64,000 bases of DNA from assembly GCA_001898385.1 (NCBI GenBank), contig MKTT01000062.1, positions 1-64,000 on the forward strand, written 5' to 3'. Made by a program: the position numbers and the translations under genes. Positions 36,101 through 45,269 of this stretch are shown here, one piece after another (position 1 is the stretch's first letter; the number at the start of each line of letters is the position of its first letter). The notes under the pieces were generated by a model, which was not told the origin of the DNA, did not search any database, and saw only the letters and a list, made by a program, of their open reading frames with translations. The DNA is from Planctomycetales bacterium 71-10 (lineage in GTDB: Bacteria > Planctomycetota > Planctomycetia > Isosphaerales > Isosphaeraceae).

Positions 36101-36500
36101 CCTGGAGGGCCCGACCGACCGGACCGGCCGCAACCTCCTGGGCGTGATCCGCGTCGCCGACGGCGGCCGGTCGATCCGCTTCATGCCCGAGAAGGTCGTC
36201 GAGACCGACCGCGGCGCGGCCAACCTGGCGAACTTGAACCGCGAGGGGAAGGTCGTCGACTTCGGCCCGGTGAAGACCGACGGCGGCGTCTCGCTCCGCA
36301 AGGTCGGCGGCGAGTGGGTCGCCCACGTCGTCCCGCGCGACCGGGCGTTCTCGCTCCAACTCGACACGGCGCGGTTCGGCAAGCCGGCCGAGATCCGGGC
36401 CGAAGGCGGCTCGTCCTCCACCATCGCCCCCACCTTCGACGGCCGCTGGATGCGCCTCCGCCCCAACGGCGCGAAGTCGTACCGCTGGCCCGCGGGGTGA
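33168..36500 (+). CDS. Large secreted protein with glycosidase-like TIM barrel
   Basis: 1110 residues. A signal peptide (LLIAGLAMLGLGAG) is followed by a jelly-roll domain resembling NPCBM carbohydrate-binding modules (about 30-195, ending in FDFGLWAGRSIVLDGY). A beta-sandwich comes next and then a probable TIM barrel (about 440-790) with VIVHDWQRSGYDN, KLGYLVALHENYVDYY and SVFLDVNSSVPP, then further beta domains. The order recalls GH101 and DUF5696 proteins, so a secreted retaining glycosidase is the best guess. The Asp in VFLDVN and the Glu in VFGEGNNHW are candidate catalytic residues. Start ATG follows GGGAGGG. Substrate unknown. Confidence 0.82.
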   Translation: MRMRLLIAGLAMLGLGAGPSDPLLVAPDGATWDLDDVGIYRVGFAYRGKAEEDFPVGWSGHFDERTGVTLAGDGLRNGRPAVMQHCPWRGGTGVAFQEFHLQLPRARKIVLKGATSLREDGVGKSDGVRFRVALDGRPLLDELRADADWKPFEFDLTKQAGKAVVLRFETDPGPKDDSSFDFGLWAGRSIVLDGYKPEPKEHPAPPAVAFRGLASRPGKGLAPPATTPAKVEVRREGDAFVLRSADDYGAFAFRWALPPAPKGDASNLSEPGAFGSIVLEADRKGEAVKVPLATTAQVRWTGPATSKEIRWEDGDAPTLVRTFDVDGQVATLRVKGSIAGRSLALDVTVDRPVVEHVDGGSWGPVPSRRDVPTPYYSGGRITYLPAEDLFVSGQVDWTTSLASRHETSRAVYQALTDGSRNAPAERFLYTAAWTIDEVLPNIPNPPSTHIKDLSGRVVLDIWGGRYADIARKLEALHDAGLRDLAVIVHDWQRSGYDNALPAHYPAAEDKGGEAGMRTLKAAGKKLGYLVALHENYVDYYPNFEGFDEKHIALDSEGKRQLAWFHPGNKIQSFAIKPTVMVDLAKTQSPEIHKRYDTDSVFLDVNSSVPPWFHVDQQAGVDGAGKFQRVRQAHEETWKYLRETHGGPVFGEGNNHWYWSGLLDGAEAQFGSGWPADAGLDAPLFVDFDLLKIHPLQLNHGMGYYERWWDKSRVPRGSLPPLAVLDQYRSQEVAFGHAGFLGGSAWASVPLAWLEYNLMRPVMERSATAPVTQIQYEVGGKWMDASAVVRSGTPTADAWDRVRVRYDGGLTVVVNQSDATMKAEGVELPQFGWIARAEGFSAGTALRNGIVTDAVDAPDAFFANARSAVDWDFSGVVRTTPTVVFRQAGPRRFVASYAWKVRDPIREDYHAFVHFNKPGAGDDAILFQQDHALKAPTSRWKAGTIVDDGPYEIRLPDSLPDGEYAWTIGLHTPTAGRVALEGPTDRTGRNLLGVIRVADGGRSIRFMPEKVVETDRGAANLANLNREGKVVDFGPVKTDGGVSLRKVGGEWVAHVVPRDRAFSLQLDTARFGKPAEIRAEGGSSSTIAPTFDGRWMRLRPNGAKSYRWPAG

Positions 36501-36528
36501 GGCCGGAACTGCGGTGGATCCGCCGGGA

Positions 36529-37416
36529 TCAGGGAGCGGCCGGGGCCTCGGGCTCGACGCCGGCGGGCGACTCGGGGCGGGAATGGGCTTCGAGGAAGTC
36601 GAACACGGCGCGGGTGGGCTTGTCGCCGGCCGCGCCCAACTCGCGGTTGATGGTCATGTGGGTCTTGGACGGGAACGCGCCGACGGTCGCCTCGACGCCC
36701 GCATCGCGGAGCCGGGCGGCGAGGGCGTTCGACTGCGCCCGGGAGTCGACCCGGCCGACGTGGAGGATCAGGAACGGCGGGATCCCCCGATCCTTCGCGA
36801 CGTGCCCGATCGGCGACGCTTCCTCCTGGGCCTTCGGATCCTCGCCGAAGGCGTCGAGGTAGAGCTTCCGGAGCGCGGGGAGGCGGGCCTCGCGGACCTG
36901 CCGCGGCACGTCGTACCCCGCGCCGTCGAGGAGGATCACGCCCGCCAGGTCGGACCGCTTCAGGCCGACGGATTGCAGCGGGCGTTCGTCGGTCACCGTC
37001 AGGGCGGCCAAATGGGCGCCGGCGCTGTGGCCCATCAGGAAGATCCGCTTCGGGTCGCCGCCGAACTCCTCGGCGTGGTCGCGAGCCCAGCGCACGGCCC
37101 TGGCGACGTCGCCGGCCTGCTCGCGGGGCGTGACCTCGGGGACGAAGCGGTATTCCACGCCCACCCAGGCGTACCCGCGCCGGTTGAACGCCCCGGGCTT
37201 CCCGCCGACGTTGTCCTTGTCGCCGAACCGCCAGGCACCACCGTGGATCCAGACGACGACGGGATGGCCATCCCCCTCGCGGGGGGCGTCGACGTTCAGC
37301 GTCAGGGCGGGCGAGGCGTCCGAGTAGGGGACGTCGCGTCGCGTCCTCGAACCGTCGTCGCCCGGCGCGGCGGTGAGGAGCAGGCCCAGCAGCGCGAAGC
37401 CCGATGTCCGGATCAT
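36529..37416 (-). CDS. Secreted alpha/beta hydrolase (esterase)
   Basis: 295 residues. Signal peptide (GFALLGLLLTAAPG), oxyanion-hole HGGAW, and nucleophile motif GHSAGAH, as in the BD-FAE/HSL-like esterases; the catalytic His is probably in FPSKTHMT. The substrate is likely a small acyl ester or an acetylated sugar, by family. It converges with the TIM-barrel gene, 28 bases between stops, so the two are not an operon despite possibly related substrates. Confidence 0.9.
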   Translation of the reverse strand: MIRTSGFALLGLLLTAAPGDDGSRTRRDVPYSDASPALTLNVDAPREGDGHPVVVWIHGGAWRFGDKDNVGGKPGAFNRRGYAWVGVEYRFVPEVTPREQAGDVARAVRWARDHAEEFGGDPKRIFLMGHSAGAHLAALTVTDERPLQSVGLKRSDLAGVILLDGAGYDVPRQVREARLPALRKLYLDAFGEDPKAQEEASPIGHVAKDRGIPPFLILHVGRVDSRAQSNALAARLRDAGVEATVGAFPSKTHMTINRELGAAGDKPTRAVFDFLEAHSRPESPAGVEPEAPAAP

Positions 37417-37570
37417 GGCGGCGTCTCCTCCATCGTCGTCGAAAGTCTACGGCGCATGAAACCCCCCACGGCCGTCCCGGTTCCGCGCGCGGCGATCCGG
37501 CCTCGAAGAATCTTCAAGCCCCGCGTACTCTCCGCCATTCCGCTCAGAAGCCGCCTTCTGGAGCCGACTC

Positions 37571-37948
37571 TCAGTCGTCGTTGCGGAGCACCGCGATCCC
37601 GGGCTCCGCGACGACCTGGTACACGGCCTTGACCGTCCGCTTCGCCCGCTTCTTGTCGGTGATCGTCACCTCGACCGGGTAGTCGACGACGTGGTCGACC
37701 GTCCTCGATTCGTCCCCGACATGGTACGAATCGAGCTTCGCCCCGGCCGCCTGGTCCGGATCCACGAACCGGATCGGCGGCGAGGCCGTCGCCAGCCCCT
37801 TCACCTTACCCCCCTTCCAGGCGTCCAGCGCCGTTTCGAGATGCTTGCGCGCCTCCTCGTGCGTCGGCGCGGGGACCGCTGGGGCGCCGCCGCCGCAGCC
37901 CGCGGCCGAGACGATCCAGAGGACGGAGACCTTCGCAATCCGATGCAT
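37571..37948 (-). CDS. Small lipoprotein downstream of a DUF1559 gene (cassette 1)
   Basis: 125 residues. The lipobox SAAGC places the lipidated Cys at about residue 18. The rest is a small alpha/beta domain (VDYPVEVTITDKKRAKRTVK). It starts 29 bases after the DUF1559 gene on the same strand, behind AAGGA. The same pairing recurs three more times in the window, so the lipoprotein probably works with the pseudopilin-like partner. Confidence 0.85.
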   Translation of the reverse strand: MHRIAKVSVLWIVSAAGCGGGAPAVPAPTHEEARKHLETALDAWKGGKVKGLATASPPIRFVDPDQAAGAKLDSYHVGDESRTVDHVVDYPVEVTITDKKRAKRTVKAVYQVVAEPGIAVLRNDD

Positions 37949-37977
37949 GAGCGAATCCTTCGACGCCGGACGCCGGA

Positions 37978-39003
<1,026 letters not shown>

Positions 39004-39182
39004 GACGGGCTGGACCTCGGGACCTGGAGGCGTCGTGGTGGTTGGGAACCCGCACCCATGGAGCAACCCGCGCGCCGCCCCGCGTCGTCGATGGATCGAC
39101 CGATGCGACATGGTTTTATGCGATCCTGAGGAATGTCTCAGGTGCCGCGGCCGGCGGTTCTCCGGCCGTGCGCGGCGGGAAT

Positions 39183-39464
39183 TCAGCCGTCGGCCATCGC
39201 GTCGAGGTCGAGGAGCTGGTCCGGCGGCGTGGCCAGCATCTCGCGCGTGCGCCTGGCGACGAGGAAGGCGTTGAGGGCGATCACAGCGGCCATGAGGCCG
39301 AGGAGCCAGGCCTGGGCGGGGGGCGCGACGAGCAGCGCCACCGCGACGACGCCGGTCGACTGGACGGCGAGCAGGAGGCCCTGGAGGAGCCAGAAGTGGG
39401 GCCAGTGGACGGCGGCCCGGCCGTCGCGGCGGCCGACGAGGATGATCCCCGCGCGTCTGAGCAT
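39183..39464 (-). CDS. Small two-helix membrane protein, unknown function
   Basis: 93 residues. Two membrane helices ([22 protein letters not shown] and [17 protein letters not shown]) are joined by a short loop; the C-terminus is acidic. Start ATG follows GAGGAGACG. It lies 29 bases after the laminin-G-like gene and may be the last gene of that operon. No family recognised. Confidence 0.75.
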   Translation of the reverse strand: MLRRAGIILVGRRDGRAAVHWPHFWLLQGLLLAVQSTGVVAVALLVAPPAQAWLLGLMAAVIALNAFLVARRTREMLATPPDQLLDLDAMADG

Positions 39465-39493
39465 CGCGTCGCGTCTCCTCGGCCGGGGCGAGA

Positions 39494-40123
39494 TCAGGGG
39501 GCGGGGGCGGCGGTGAGGTCGTCGAAGGAGGTGCGGGCGTCGGCCTTGGACCACAGCCCGATCAGGCCGGCGTCCGGGAAGGTGGAATCCTCGGCGACGA
39601 GGAGCCTGACGCCGTCGAGCCAGCCGGTGATGTCGCGGCCCTTCATGACGATCCGGAGGGTGTGCCAGGCCCCGTCGCCCCGGGCGTCCGCGTGGTCGAG
39701 CTGGGTGCGCTTGCCCCCCTCCACCTTGTACACGCGGAGGCTCTCCTCCAGGGGGTTGTAGCGGGCGATGTAGTAGTTGTCCCGGTCCTTGGCCCGCCAG
39801 ACCAGGCCGCCGCCGCGGTCGATCGCGCCGGCCTCGGCCCTGAGCCGCACGGAGACGTCGACGTCCTGGAAGCTGGTCCCCTCCGCGAAGGCGATGTTGA
39901 AGGTCGGCTTGGGGCTCTCCGCCTTCTGGGCGAGGGCGCGCGAGCCGCCGTCCTCGACGACTTCCCACCGGCCGACGGCCGTCGCGAAGCCCTTCGCCGG
40001 GCCGCCGACGGCGTCGCCCTCGAAGTCCCAGCGGTCCCCCGGCGCGGCCGCGGCCAGCCCCAGCGCGGCGAGGGCCGCGGCGGCCCGGAACCTCCCCCCG
40101 ATCGGCGTCTCGGTCTCGTTCAA
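39494..40123 (-). CDS. Secreted concanavalin-like (DUF1080/LamG-type) domain protein
   Basis: 209 residues. An internal hydrophobic segment ([16 protein letters not shown]) looks like a signal peptide after a short charged start. The body is a jelly roll of the DUF1080/LamG type ([41 protein letters not shown]), usually a sugar-binding or keto-disaccharide hydrolase fold. No Met is available near the start; TTG at 40123 follows AAGGAGG and overlaps the stop of the aminotransferase gene as TTGA, so TTG is chosen. Confidence 0.83.
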   Translation of the reverse strand: MNETETPIGGRFRAAAALAALGLAAAAPGDRWDFEGDAVGGPAKGFATAVGRWEVVEDGGSRALAQKAESPKPTFNIAFAEGTSFQDVDVSVRLRAEAGAIDRGGGLVWRAKDRDNYYIARYNPLEESLRVYKVEGGKRTQLDHADARGDGAWHTLRIVMKGRDITGWLDGVRLLVAEDSTFPDAGLIGLWSKADARTSFDDLTAAPAP

Positions 40124-41403
40124 CGGAGGGCCTCCTTGAGCCCGCGGAGGATGTAGCGGTTCTCCGAGCGGGTCCGGGAAGCGACCCGGATGAAGCGGCC
40201 CGGCTCCAGCCCCTTCTTGTCGTCGCAGGCGCGGGTGTAGATGCCCCGGCGCACCAGCAGGCGGCAGACCAGGTCCTCGGCCGTCATGTCGTCCCGTCGC
40301 AGCTCCAGCAGGGCGAAGTTGGCGTGCGTCGGGTAGGCGTGGACGCCCGGCAGGTTCGTCAACGCCTTGAAGAACCGCCGCGAATGCCGGATGTAGTGGA
40401 TCCGCTTCCGCTCGTAGTCGGCGTGGAACTCGGGCCGCGAGTAGAGGTCGAAGAAGTATTCCGCCAGCCCGGACGAGTTCCAGAGGTAGCCGTTGTCCAG
40501 CAGCGCCTTGACCCGCTCGGGCGACATCACGGCGTATCCGGCTCGGATGCCGGCGACGCCGAAGTCCTTGGACATGCTCTTGACGACCATCAGGTTCGGG
40601 AACCGGTCCAGGTCGCGCGTCAGGCTGTGGTACGCGAAGCCCTCCCCCTCGCAGGCGAAGTGGAGGAAGCTCTCGTCCACCAGGATGTTGGGCACGTCGC
40701 GCAGCTCCTCCAGCATCGCGACGAGCTTCGCGTGCGGGATGTAGCCGCCGTCGGGGTTGTTGGGGTTGATGAGGATGATCGTGTCCGGCTTCTCGCGGCG
40801 CACCGTCTGGATGTACTCGCCGACGTCGAAGTGGAAGTCGTCCTCCTTGCGCAGGACGTTGTAGACGACCTGGGTGTCGGGCCGGGCGAACTCGTAGTAG
40901 GGGGAGAACGTCGGCAGGTTCACCAGGAGCTTCGGGCCGGTGAAGCGGTGGAGGATGGCCTGGATGATCTCGATGGCGCCGTTGCCGACGAACAGCCGCT
41001 CGGTCGGCAGGTCCAGGGCGGTCGCCAGCTTGGCCGCGATCACCCGGTTCTGCGACGGGTACAGCTCCAGCAGCATGCGCAGCTTGCCCGGCCGGATCAC
41101 CTCGCGATAGAGGTGGTCCAGGAACAGCTCGGTCGCGTAGGGGTTGGAGAGGAAGCAGGCGTCGACCCGCATCCGCAGCTCGGGGATCATCTTCAGGATG
41201 GTCGGCGCGCTGGGGGAGTGCGAGCCGGCCTCGCGCTTGAGCTGCATGAGGCGGTCGGCCAGGCCCCGCTCGCGGGCGGAGAGGGGCCCCCGCCGGATGA
41301 CGGTCCGCATGTGGGCTTCGAGCCAGCGGGCGGAGCCCCCGAGGTCGAACGCCCTGGGCTTCCGCGACTTGAGACGATCCGGCGTCTGACCGATCACGTC
41401 CAC
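40120..41403 (-). CDS. PLP-dependent aminotransferase class I/II (histidinol-phosphate-aminotransferase-like)
   Basis: 427 residues from the chosen GTG. The fold-type I features are visible: GNGAIEIIQAI (cofactor phosphate), NPNNPDGGYI, the Asp in ILVDESFLHF and the Schiff-base Lys in VVKSMSKDFGVAG. It resembles HisC/CobD-like enzymes, but histidine genes are absent. An 80-residue helical N-terminus is unusual. The start is uncertain: GTG 41403, another GTG two codons later, or an ATG about 31 codons in. It is coupled to the downstream jelly-roll gene by a four-base overlap. Confidence 0.87.
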   Translation of the reverse strand: MDVIGQTPDRLKSRKPRAFDLGGSARWLEAHMRTVIRRGPLSARERGLADRLMQLKREAGSHSPSAPTILKMIPELRMRVDACFLSNPYATELFLDHLYREVIRPGKLRMLLELYPSQNRVIAAKLATALDLPTERLFVGNGAIEIIQAILHRFTGPKLLVNLPTFSPYYEFARPDTQVVYNVLRKEDDFHFDVGEYIQTVRREKPDTIILINPNNPDGGYIPHAKLVAMLEELRDVPNILVDESFLHFACEGEGFAYHSLTRDLDRFPNLMVVKSMSKDFGVAGIRAGYAVMSPERVKALLDNGYLWNSSGLAEYFFDLYSRPEFHADYERKRIHYIRHSRRFFKALTNLPGVHAYPTHANFALLELRRDDMTAEDLVCRLLVRRGIYTRACDDKKGLEPGRFIRVASRTRSENRYILRGLKEALR

Positions 41404-41676
41404 CTCGGTTCGTGTCTGACGAGCCGCCCGTCGGCGGGCACGGCCGTCGAGCGGAGGGGCGAAACCGACGAGCCCCCGTCGAAGGCCGGGCGCAGGGCGC
41501 GACCCGGGCCCCATCGAACATCCTAGGATCCCCGGGGCTTCTCAGCAAGCTCGTAGGTCCCTCGCGGCGACTTCATCGGCCTCCTGAGGCCCCGGCACCT
41601 TGCGGGGCCTGGGCGTTTCGGCGTAAGTGGAAGGGCGTCCCGATCCCGCACCCCGATCCCCCTCCCCGGAGCCGCC

Positions 41677-43128
41677 ATGCGGACGACTCGACCCTTGTGG
41701 ATTCCGACGCTCTTCGCGGCGTTGGCGTGCGCGACCGCCCCCGCCCCCTCCCCGGCCGCCGACGGCCCCCTCCGCGCCGGCGCGGCGACGCTGGACGTCA
41801 CGCCGTTCCTGGACGACCCGATCATCGGCAACTTCGACACGCCGCCGGCCAGTTACGTCCACGACCCGCTCCACGCGCGGGCGCTGGTGCTGGACGACGG
41901 CTCGACCCGGCTGGCGTTCGTGGTCGTCGACAGCGTGGGGATCTCGCGCGGGGTGTTCGACGCCGCCCGGAAGCTCGCCGCGGAGAAGTCCGGCATCCCG
42001 GCGGGGAACATCCTGGCCGCGGCCACGCACACGCACTCGGCCACCAACGGGCGGTCGAAGGACCCGTTCGGGGTGGACGACCCGCCGACGGAATACCAGC
42101 GGCTCCTGTCGCACCGGATCGCCGACGCCGTCCGCCTGGCGGCGGGGAACCTGGCGCCGGCGGAGGTCGGCTGGGGGTCGGTTGACGCGCCCGAGCACCT
42201 GTTCAACCGTCGCTGGCTGCTCAAGCCGGGCGAGACGGTCCCCTCGCCGTTCGGCGGGGAAGAGCACGCCCTGATGAACCCGGGCCGGAACCCCAAGATC
42301 GACCGCCCCGCCGGGCCGACGGATCCGCAGGTCTCGTTCCTGGCCGTGCGCACGCCGGAGGGCCGGCCGATCGCGCTGCTGGCGAACTACTCGCTGCACT
42401 ACATCGGCGGGGTGCCGGCCGGGCACGTCTCGGCCGACTACTTCGCCGTCTTCGCCCGCAAGGTCGGCGAGCGCCTGGGCGTCGACCCGCTGCACGACCC
42501 GCCGTTCGTCGGGATCATGACCAACGGCACCAGCGGCGACGTCAACAACATCGACGTCATGGGCCCGCCCCCCGCGAAGCCCTTCGCCCCCTACGAGAAG
42601 ATGACGATCGTCGCCGACGACCTCGCCGGCCGCGTCGCGACGGCCTACGCGGGCGTCGCCTTCCGGCCGAAGCTCAAGCTCGCCGCCGCGAGCCGGGAAC
42701 TCCTCCTGAAGTGCCGCCGGCCGACGCCCGAGCAGGTCGACTACGCCCGCAAGGTCCTGGCGAAGCCCGAGGGCGCCCCGCGGCATCACGGCCTGGAGCG
42801 GATCTTCGCCGAGCGGACGCTGACGCTCGCCGACGCCCCCGAGCAGGTCTCGATCATGCTCCAGGCGTTCCGCATCGGCGACCTCGGGATCGCGGCGATC
42901 CCCTTCGAGGTCTTCACGGAGATCGGCCTGGACCTCAAGGCCCGGAGCCCGTTCCGGCCCACGTTCACGATCGAGCTGGCCAACGGTTCCTACGGCTACC
43001 TCCCGTCCCCTCGCCACTTCGAGCTGGGCGGCTACGAGACCTGGATGGGCGTCAACCGCGTCGAGCCCGGGGCGTCCGACAGGATCGTCGCGACGGTCCT
43101 GGACCTGCTGGCGGGCCTGAAGGAGTGA
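41677..43128 (+). CDS. Secreted neutral/alkaline ceramidase-like protein
   Basis: 483 residues. Signal peptide (IPTLFAALACATAPAPSPAA), then the N-terminal domain of neutral/alkaline non-lysosomal ceramidases: AAATHTHSATNG holds zinc ligands, with NYSLHYIGG and ADYF further on. Planctomycetes carry many short members that keep only this domain, and their true substrates are unknown. ATG 41677 follows GGAGCC. The thioredoxin gene begins 74 bases later on the same strand. Confidence 0.9.
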   Translation: MRTTRPLWIPTLFAALACATAPAPSPAADGPLRAGAATLDVTPFLDDPIIGNFDTPPASYVHDPLHARALVLDDGSTRLAFVVVDSVGISRGVFDAARKLAAEKSGIPAGNILAAATHTHSATNGRSKDPFGVDDPPTEYQRLLSHRIADAVRLAAGNLAPAEVGWGSVDAPEHLFNRRWLLKPGETVPSPFGGEEHALMNPGRNPKIDRPAGPTDPQVSFLAVRTPEGRPIALLANYSLHYIGGVPAGHVSADYFAVFARKVGERLGVDPLHDPPFVGIMTNGTSGDVNNIDVMGPPPAKPFAPYEKMTIVADDLAGRVATAYAGVAFRPKLKLAAASRELLLKCRRPTPEQVDYARKVLAKPEGAPRHHGLERIFAERTLTLADAPEQVSIMLQAFRIGDLGIAAIPFEVFTEIGLDLKARSPFRPTFTIELANGSYGYLPSPRHFELGGYETWMGVNRVEPGASDRIVATVLDLLAGLKE

Positions 43129-43202
43129 CCGACTCTCGCCCTCGCGCGTATGATGACTTCCGCGGACCCACGACCCCGACCCTCACCCGACGCACCTCGA
43201 CC

Positions 43203-44084
43203 ATGAACGACCCCACCGCCACGCCGACCGAACCTTCCCCGTACATCCTGGACGCGACGAGCGCGACGTTCGAGGCCGACGTGGTCGAGCGTTCGCGGTC
43301 CGTGCCGGTCGTGGTCGACGTCTGGGCGACATGGTGCGGGCCCTGCAAGATGCTGGGGCCGCTGCTGGAGAAGCTGGCGCGCGAGTACGACGGCAAGTTC
43401 GTGCTGGCGAAGGTCGATTCCGACCGCTCGCCCGAGGTCGCCGCCAGCCTTCGCGTGCGGTCGATCCCGGCCGTCTTCGGCGTCCGCGACGGCCAGATCC
43501 TCGACGCCTTCACCGGCGTCCAGTCCGAGTCGTTCATCCGCCAGTGGCTCGACCGCCTCCTCCCCTCGAAGGCCGAGGCGCTCGTCGCCGAAGGCCGCGG
43601 ATTGGAGGCTTCCGACCCCGAGGCCGCCGGCGCGCGGTTCTCGGAGGCCCTGGCGCTCGAACCGGACCTGTCGCCGGCCCGCGTCGGCCTCGCCCGCCTG
43701 GCGCTGGCGGCGGGCCGGATCGACGAGGCCCAGGCCGCGGTGCTGGACCTGGAGCGCCGCGGCTTCCTGGAGCCCGAGGCCGAGAAGCTCAAGGCGGAGT
43801 TGGTCCTCAGGGCCCAGGCCGAGGGCGCCTCGGATGTCGACGCCGCCCGCGCCGCCTCCGAGGCCGACCCGCGCGACAAGGCCCTGAAGCTCAGGCTGGC
43901 CGAGGCCCTCGCCGCCGCCGGCGCGTATGAGGAGGCCCTGGCGATCGCCCTGGACCTCGTGGAGGTCGACCGCAAGGCCACCGGCGAGGAGGCCCGCAAG
44001 CTGATGCTCGCCGTCTTCCAACTCCTCCCCGAGGATTCCGACCTGGCCTTCCAGTACCGCCGCCGGCTGTCGTTCGCCCTGTGA
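43203..44084 (+). CDS. CnoX/YbbN-like thioredoxin with TPR tail
   Basis: 293 residues. The thioredoxin domain (1-125) has the WCGPC active site at residues 44-48, and the tail carries TPR-like helices (ARFSEALALEPDLSPARVGL, LAAAGAYEEALAIALDLVEV). CnoX proteins are holdases that protect clients and hand them to GroEL; many lack one Cys, but here both Cys are present, so redox activity is expected. Cytoplasmic. Followed 26 bases later by rpe. Confidence 0.92.
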   Translation: MNDPTATPTEPSPYILDATSATFEADVVERSRSVPVVVDVWATWCGPCKMLGPLLEKLAREYDGKFVLAKVDSDRSPEVAASLRVRSIPAVFGVRDGQILDAFTGVQSESFIRQWLDRLLPSKAEALVAEGRGLEASDPEAAGARFSEALALEPDLSPARVGLARLALAAGRIDEAQAAVLDLERRGFLEPEAEKLKAELVLRAQAEGASDVDAARAASEADPRDKALKLRLAEALAAAGAYEEALAIALDLVEVDRKATGEEARKLMLAVFQLLPEDSDLAFQYRRRLSFAL

Positions 44085-44110
44085 ACCCGACCGATTGTGG
44101 AGCCCCCCCG

Positions 44111-44797
44111 ATGATCCCCAGGCCGAACGACGACAATCGCATCAAGATCGCCCCGTCCATCCTCTCGGCCGACCTGTCGCGGCTGGCGGAGCAGGTGAGG
44201 GAGGTGGAGGCGGCGGGCGCGGATCGGATCCATGTCGACGTGATGGACGGGCGGTTCGTCCCCAACATCACGTTCGGGCCCGTGCTGGTGAAGTGGCTCC
44301 GGCCCGCCACCAGGCTCCCGCTCGAAACCCACCTGATGATCCACGACCCGGACGCCTTCCTCGACGCCTTCGCCGAGGCCGGGTCGTCCTCGCTGATCGT
44401 CCACGTCGAGGGGGCGATCCACCTGGACCGCACGATCCAGCGCATCAAGGGGCTGGGGCTGAAGGCGGGCGTGGCGATCAACCCGGCGACGCCCGCGGTG
44501 ATGCTCGACGAGGTCCTCCCCGGCCTGGACCTCGTGCTGGTGATGACCGTCAACCCGGGGTTCGGCGGCCAGTCGTTCATCCGGGGGACGCTCCGGAAGC
44601 TCCGCGAGGTGCGCCGCAGGATCGACGAGGTGAACCCCGCGTGCGAGCTGGAGGTCGACGGCGGCGTCGACGAGAAGACGGCCCCCGAGCTGGTCGAGGC
44701 CGGCGCGCGGGTGCTCGTGGCCGGCTCGTCCGTCTACGGCTCGCCCGACGGCCCCACCGCCGGCCTGCGCCGGCTGGCCCATTCCCTCGGACTCTGA
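44111..44797 (+). CDS. rpe: Ribulose-phosphate 3-epimerase
   Basis: 228 residues, the normal size. Motifs of the TIM barrel are in place: KIAPSILSADLSRL, HVDVMDGRFVPNITFGP, LMTVNPGFGGQ-like VMTVNPGFGGQSF, and EVDGGV. It interconverts ribulose-5-phosphate and xylulose-5-phosphate in the pentose-phosphate pathway, using a divalent metal. ATG 44111 with upstream GGAG is chosen over an upstream GTG. It sits between the thioredoxin gene and a small TPR gene, probably in one operon. Confidence 0.96.
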   Translation: MIPRPNDDNRIKIAPSILSADLSRLAEQVREVEAAGADRIHVDVMDGRFVPNITFGPVLVKWLRPATRLPLETHLMIHDPDAFLDAFAEAGSSSLIVHVEGAIHLDRTIQRIKGLGLKAGVAINPATPAVMLDEVLPGLDLVLVMTVNPGFGGQSFIRGTLRKLREVRRRIDEVNPACELEVDGGVDEKTAPELVEAGARVLVAGSSVYGSPDGPTAGLRRLAHSLGL

Positions 44798-44809
44798 CCG
44801 CGAGGCCCC

Positions 44810-45199
44810 ATGCACGACGAGATCGACGAGCTGTGCGACCTGGGCGTGGACCTCGCCGAGGCGGGGAGCTTCGCGAAGGCGCTGGAGGCTTATGAGGCCG
44901 CCTGGGCCCTGCTGGACGAGCCCGCCCACGAGCAGGAAGGCTCGGCCTGGATCCTGGGGAACATCGGCTACACCCGGTTCCTCCAGGGGGACTACGCCGC
45001 CGGCCGCGACGACCTGGCCCGCGCCATGACGCTCCCCGGCGGCGACGGCAACGCCTTCCTCCACCTCCGCCTCGGCCAGTGCCTGTTCGAACTCGGCGAC
45101 CTCCGCCGCGCCGGCGAGCACCTGCGCCTCGCCTTCGCCATCGAGGCCGAGGCCGTCTTCGTCGACGAGGATCCGAAGTACCGCGATCTGATCGGGTGA
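44810..45199 (+). CDS. Small TPR protein, unknown function
   Basis: 129 residues made of about three TPR units (CDLGVDLAEAGSFAKALEAY, WILGNIGYTRFLQGDYAAGR, LRLGQCLFELGDLRRAGEHL) and an acidic C-terminus (DEDPKYRDLIG). No signal peptide. Such free TPR proteins mediate protein contacts; some short ones are immunity proteins, but no toxin gene is adjacent. It starts 12 bases after rpe. Confidence 0.85.
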   Translation: MHDEIDELCDLGVDLAEAGSFAKALEAYEAAWALLDEPAHEQEGSAWILGNIGYTRFLQGDYAAGRDDLARAMTLPGGDGNAFLHLRLGQCLFELGDLRRAGEHLRLAFAIEAEAVFVDEDPKYRDLIG

Positions 45200-45269
45200 C
45201 GAAGTCTCCGACCCCTGGCACCCGCCCGGCCGGGCCGGCCGTGTATCCTCGCGCGGTGAGGGCGAATCG

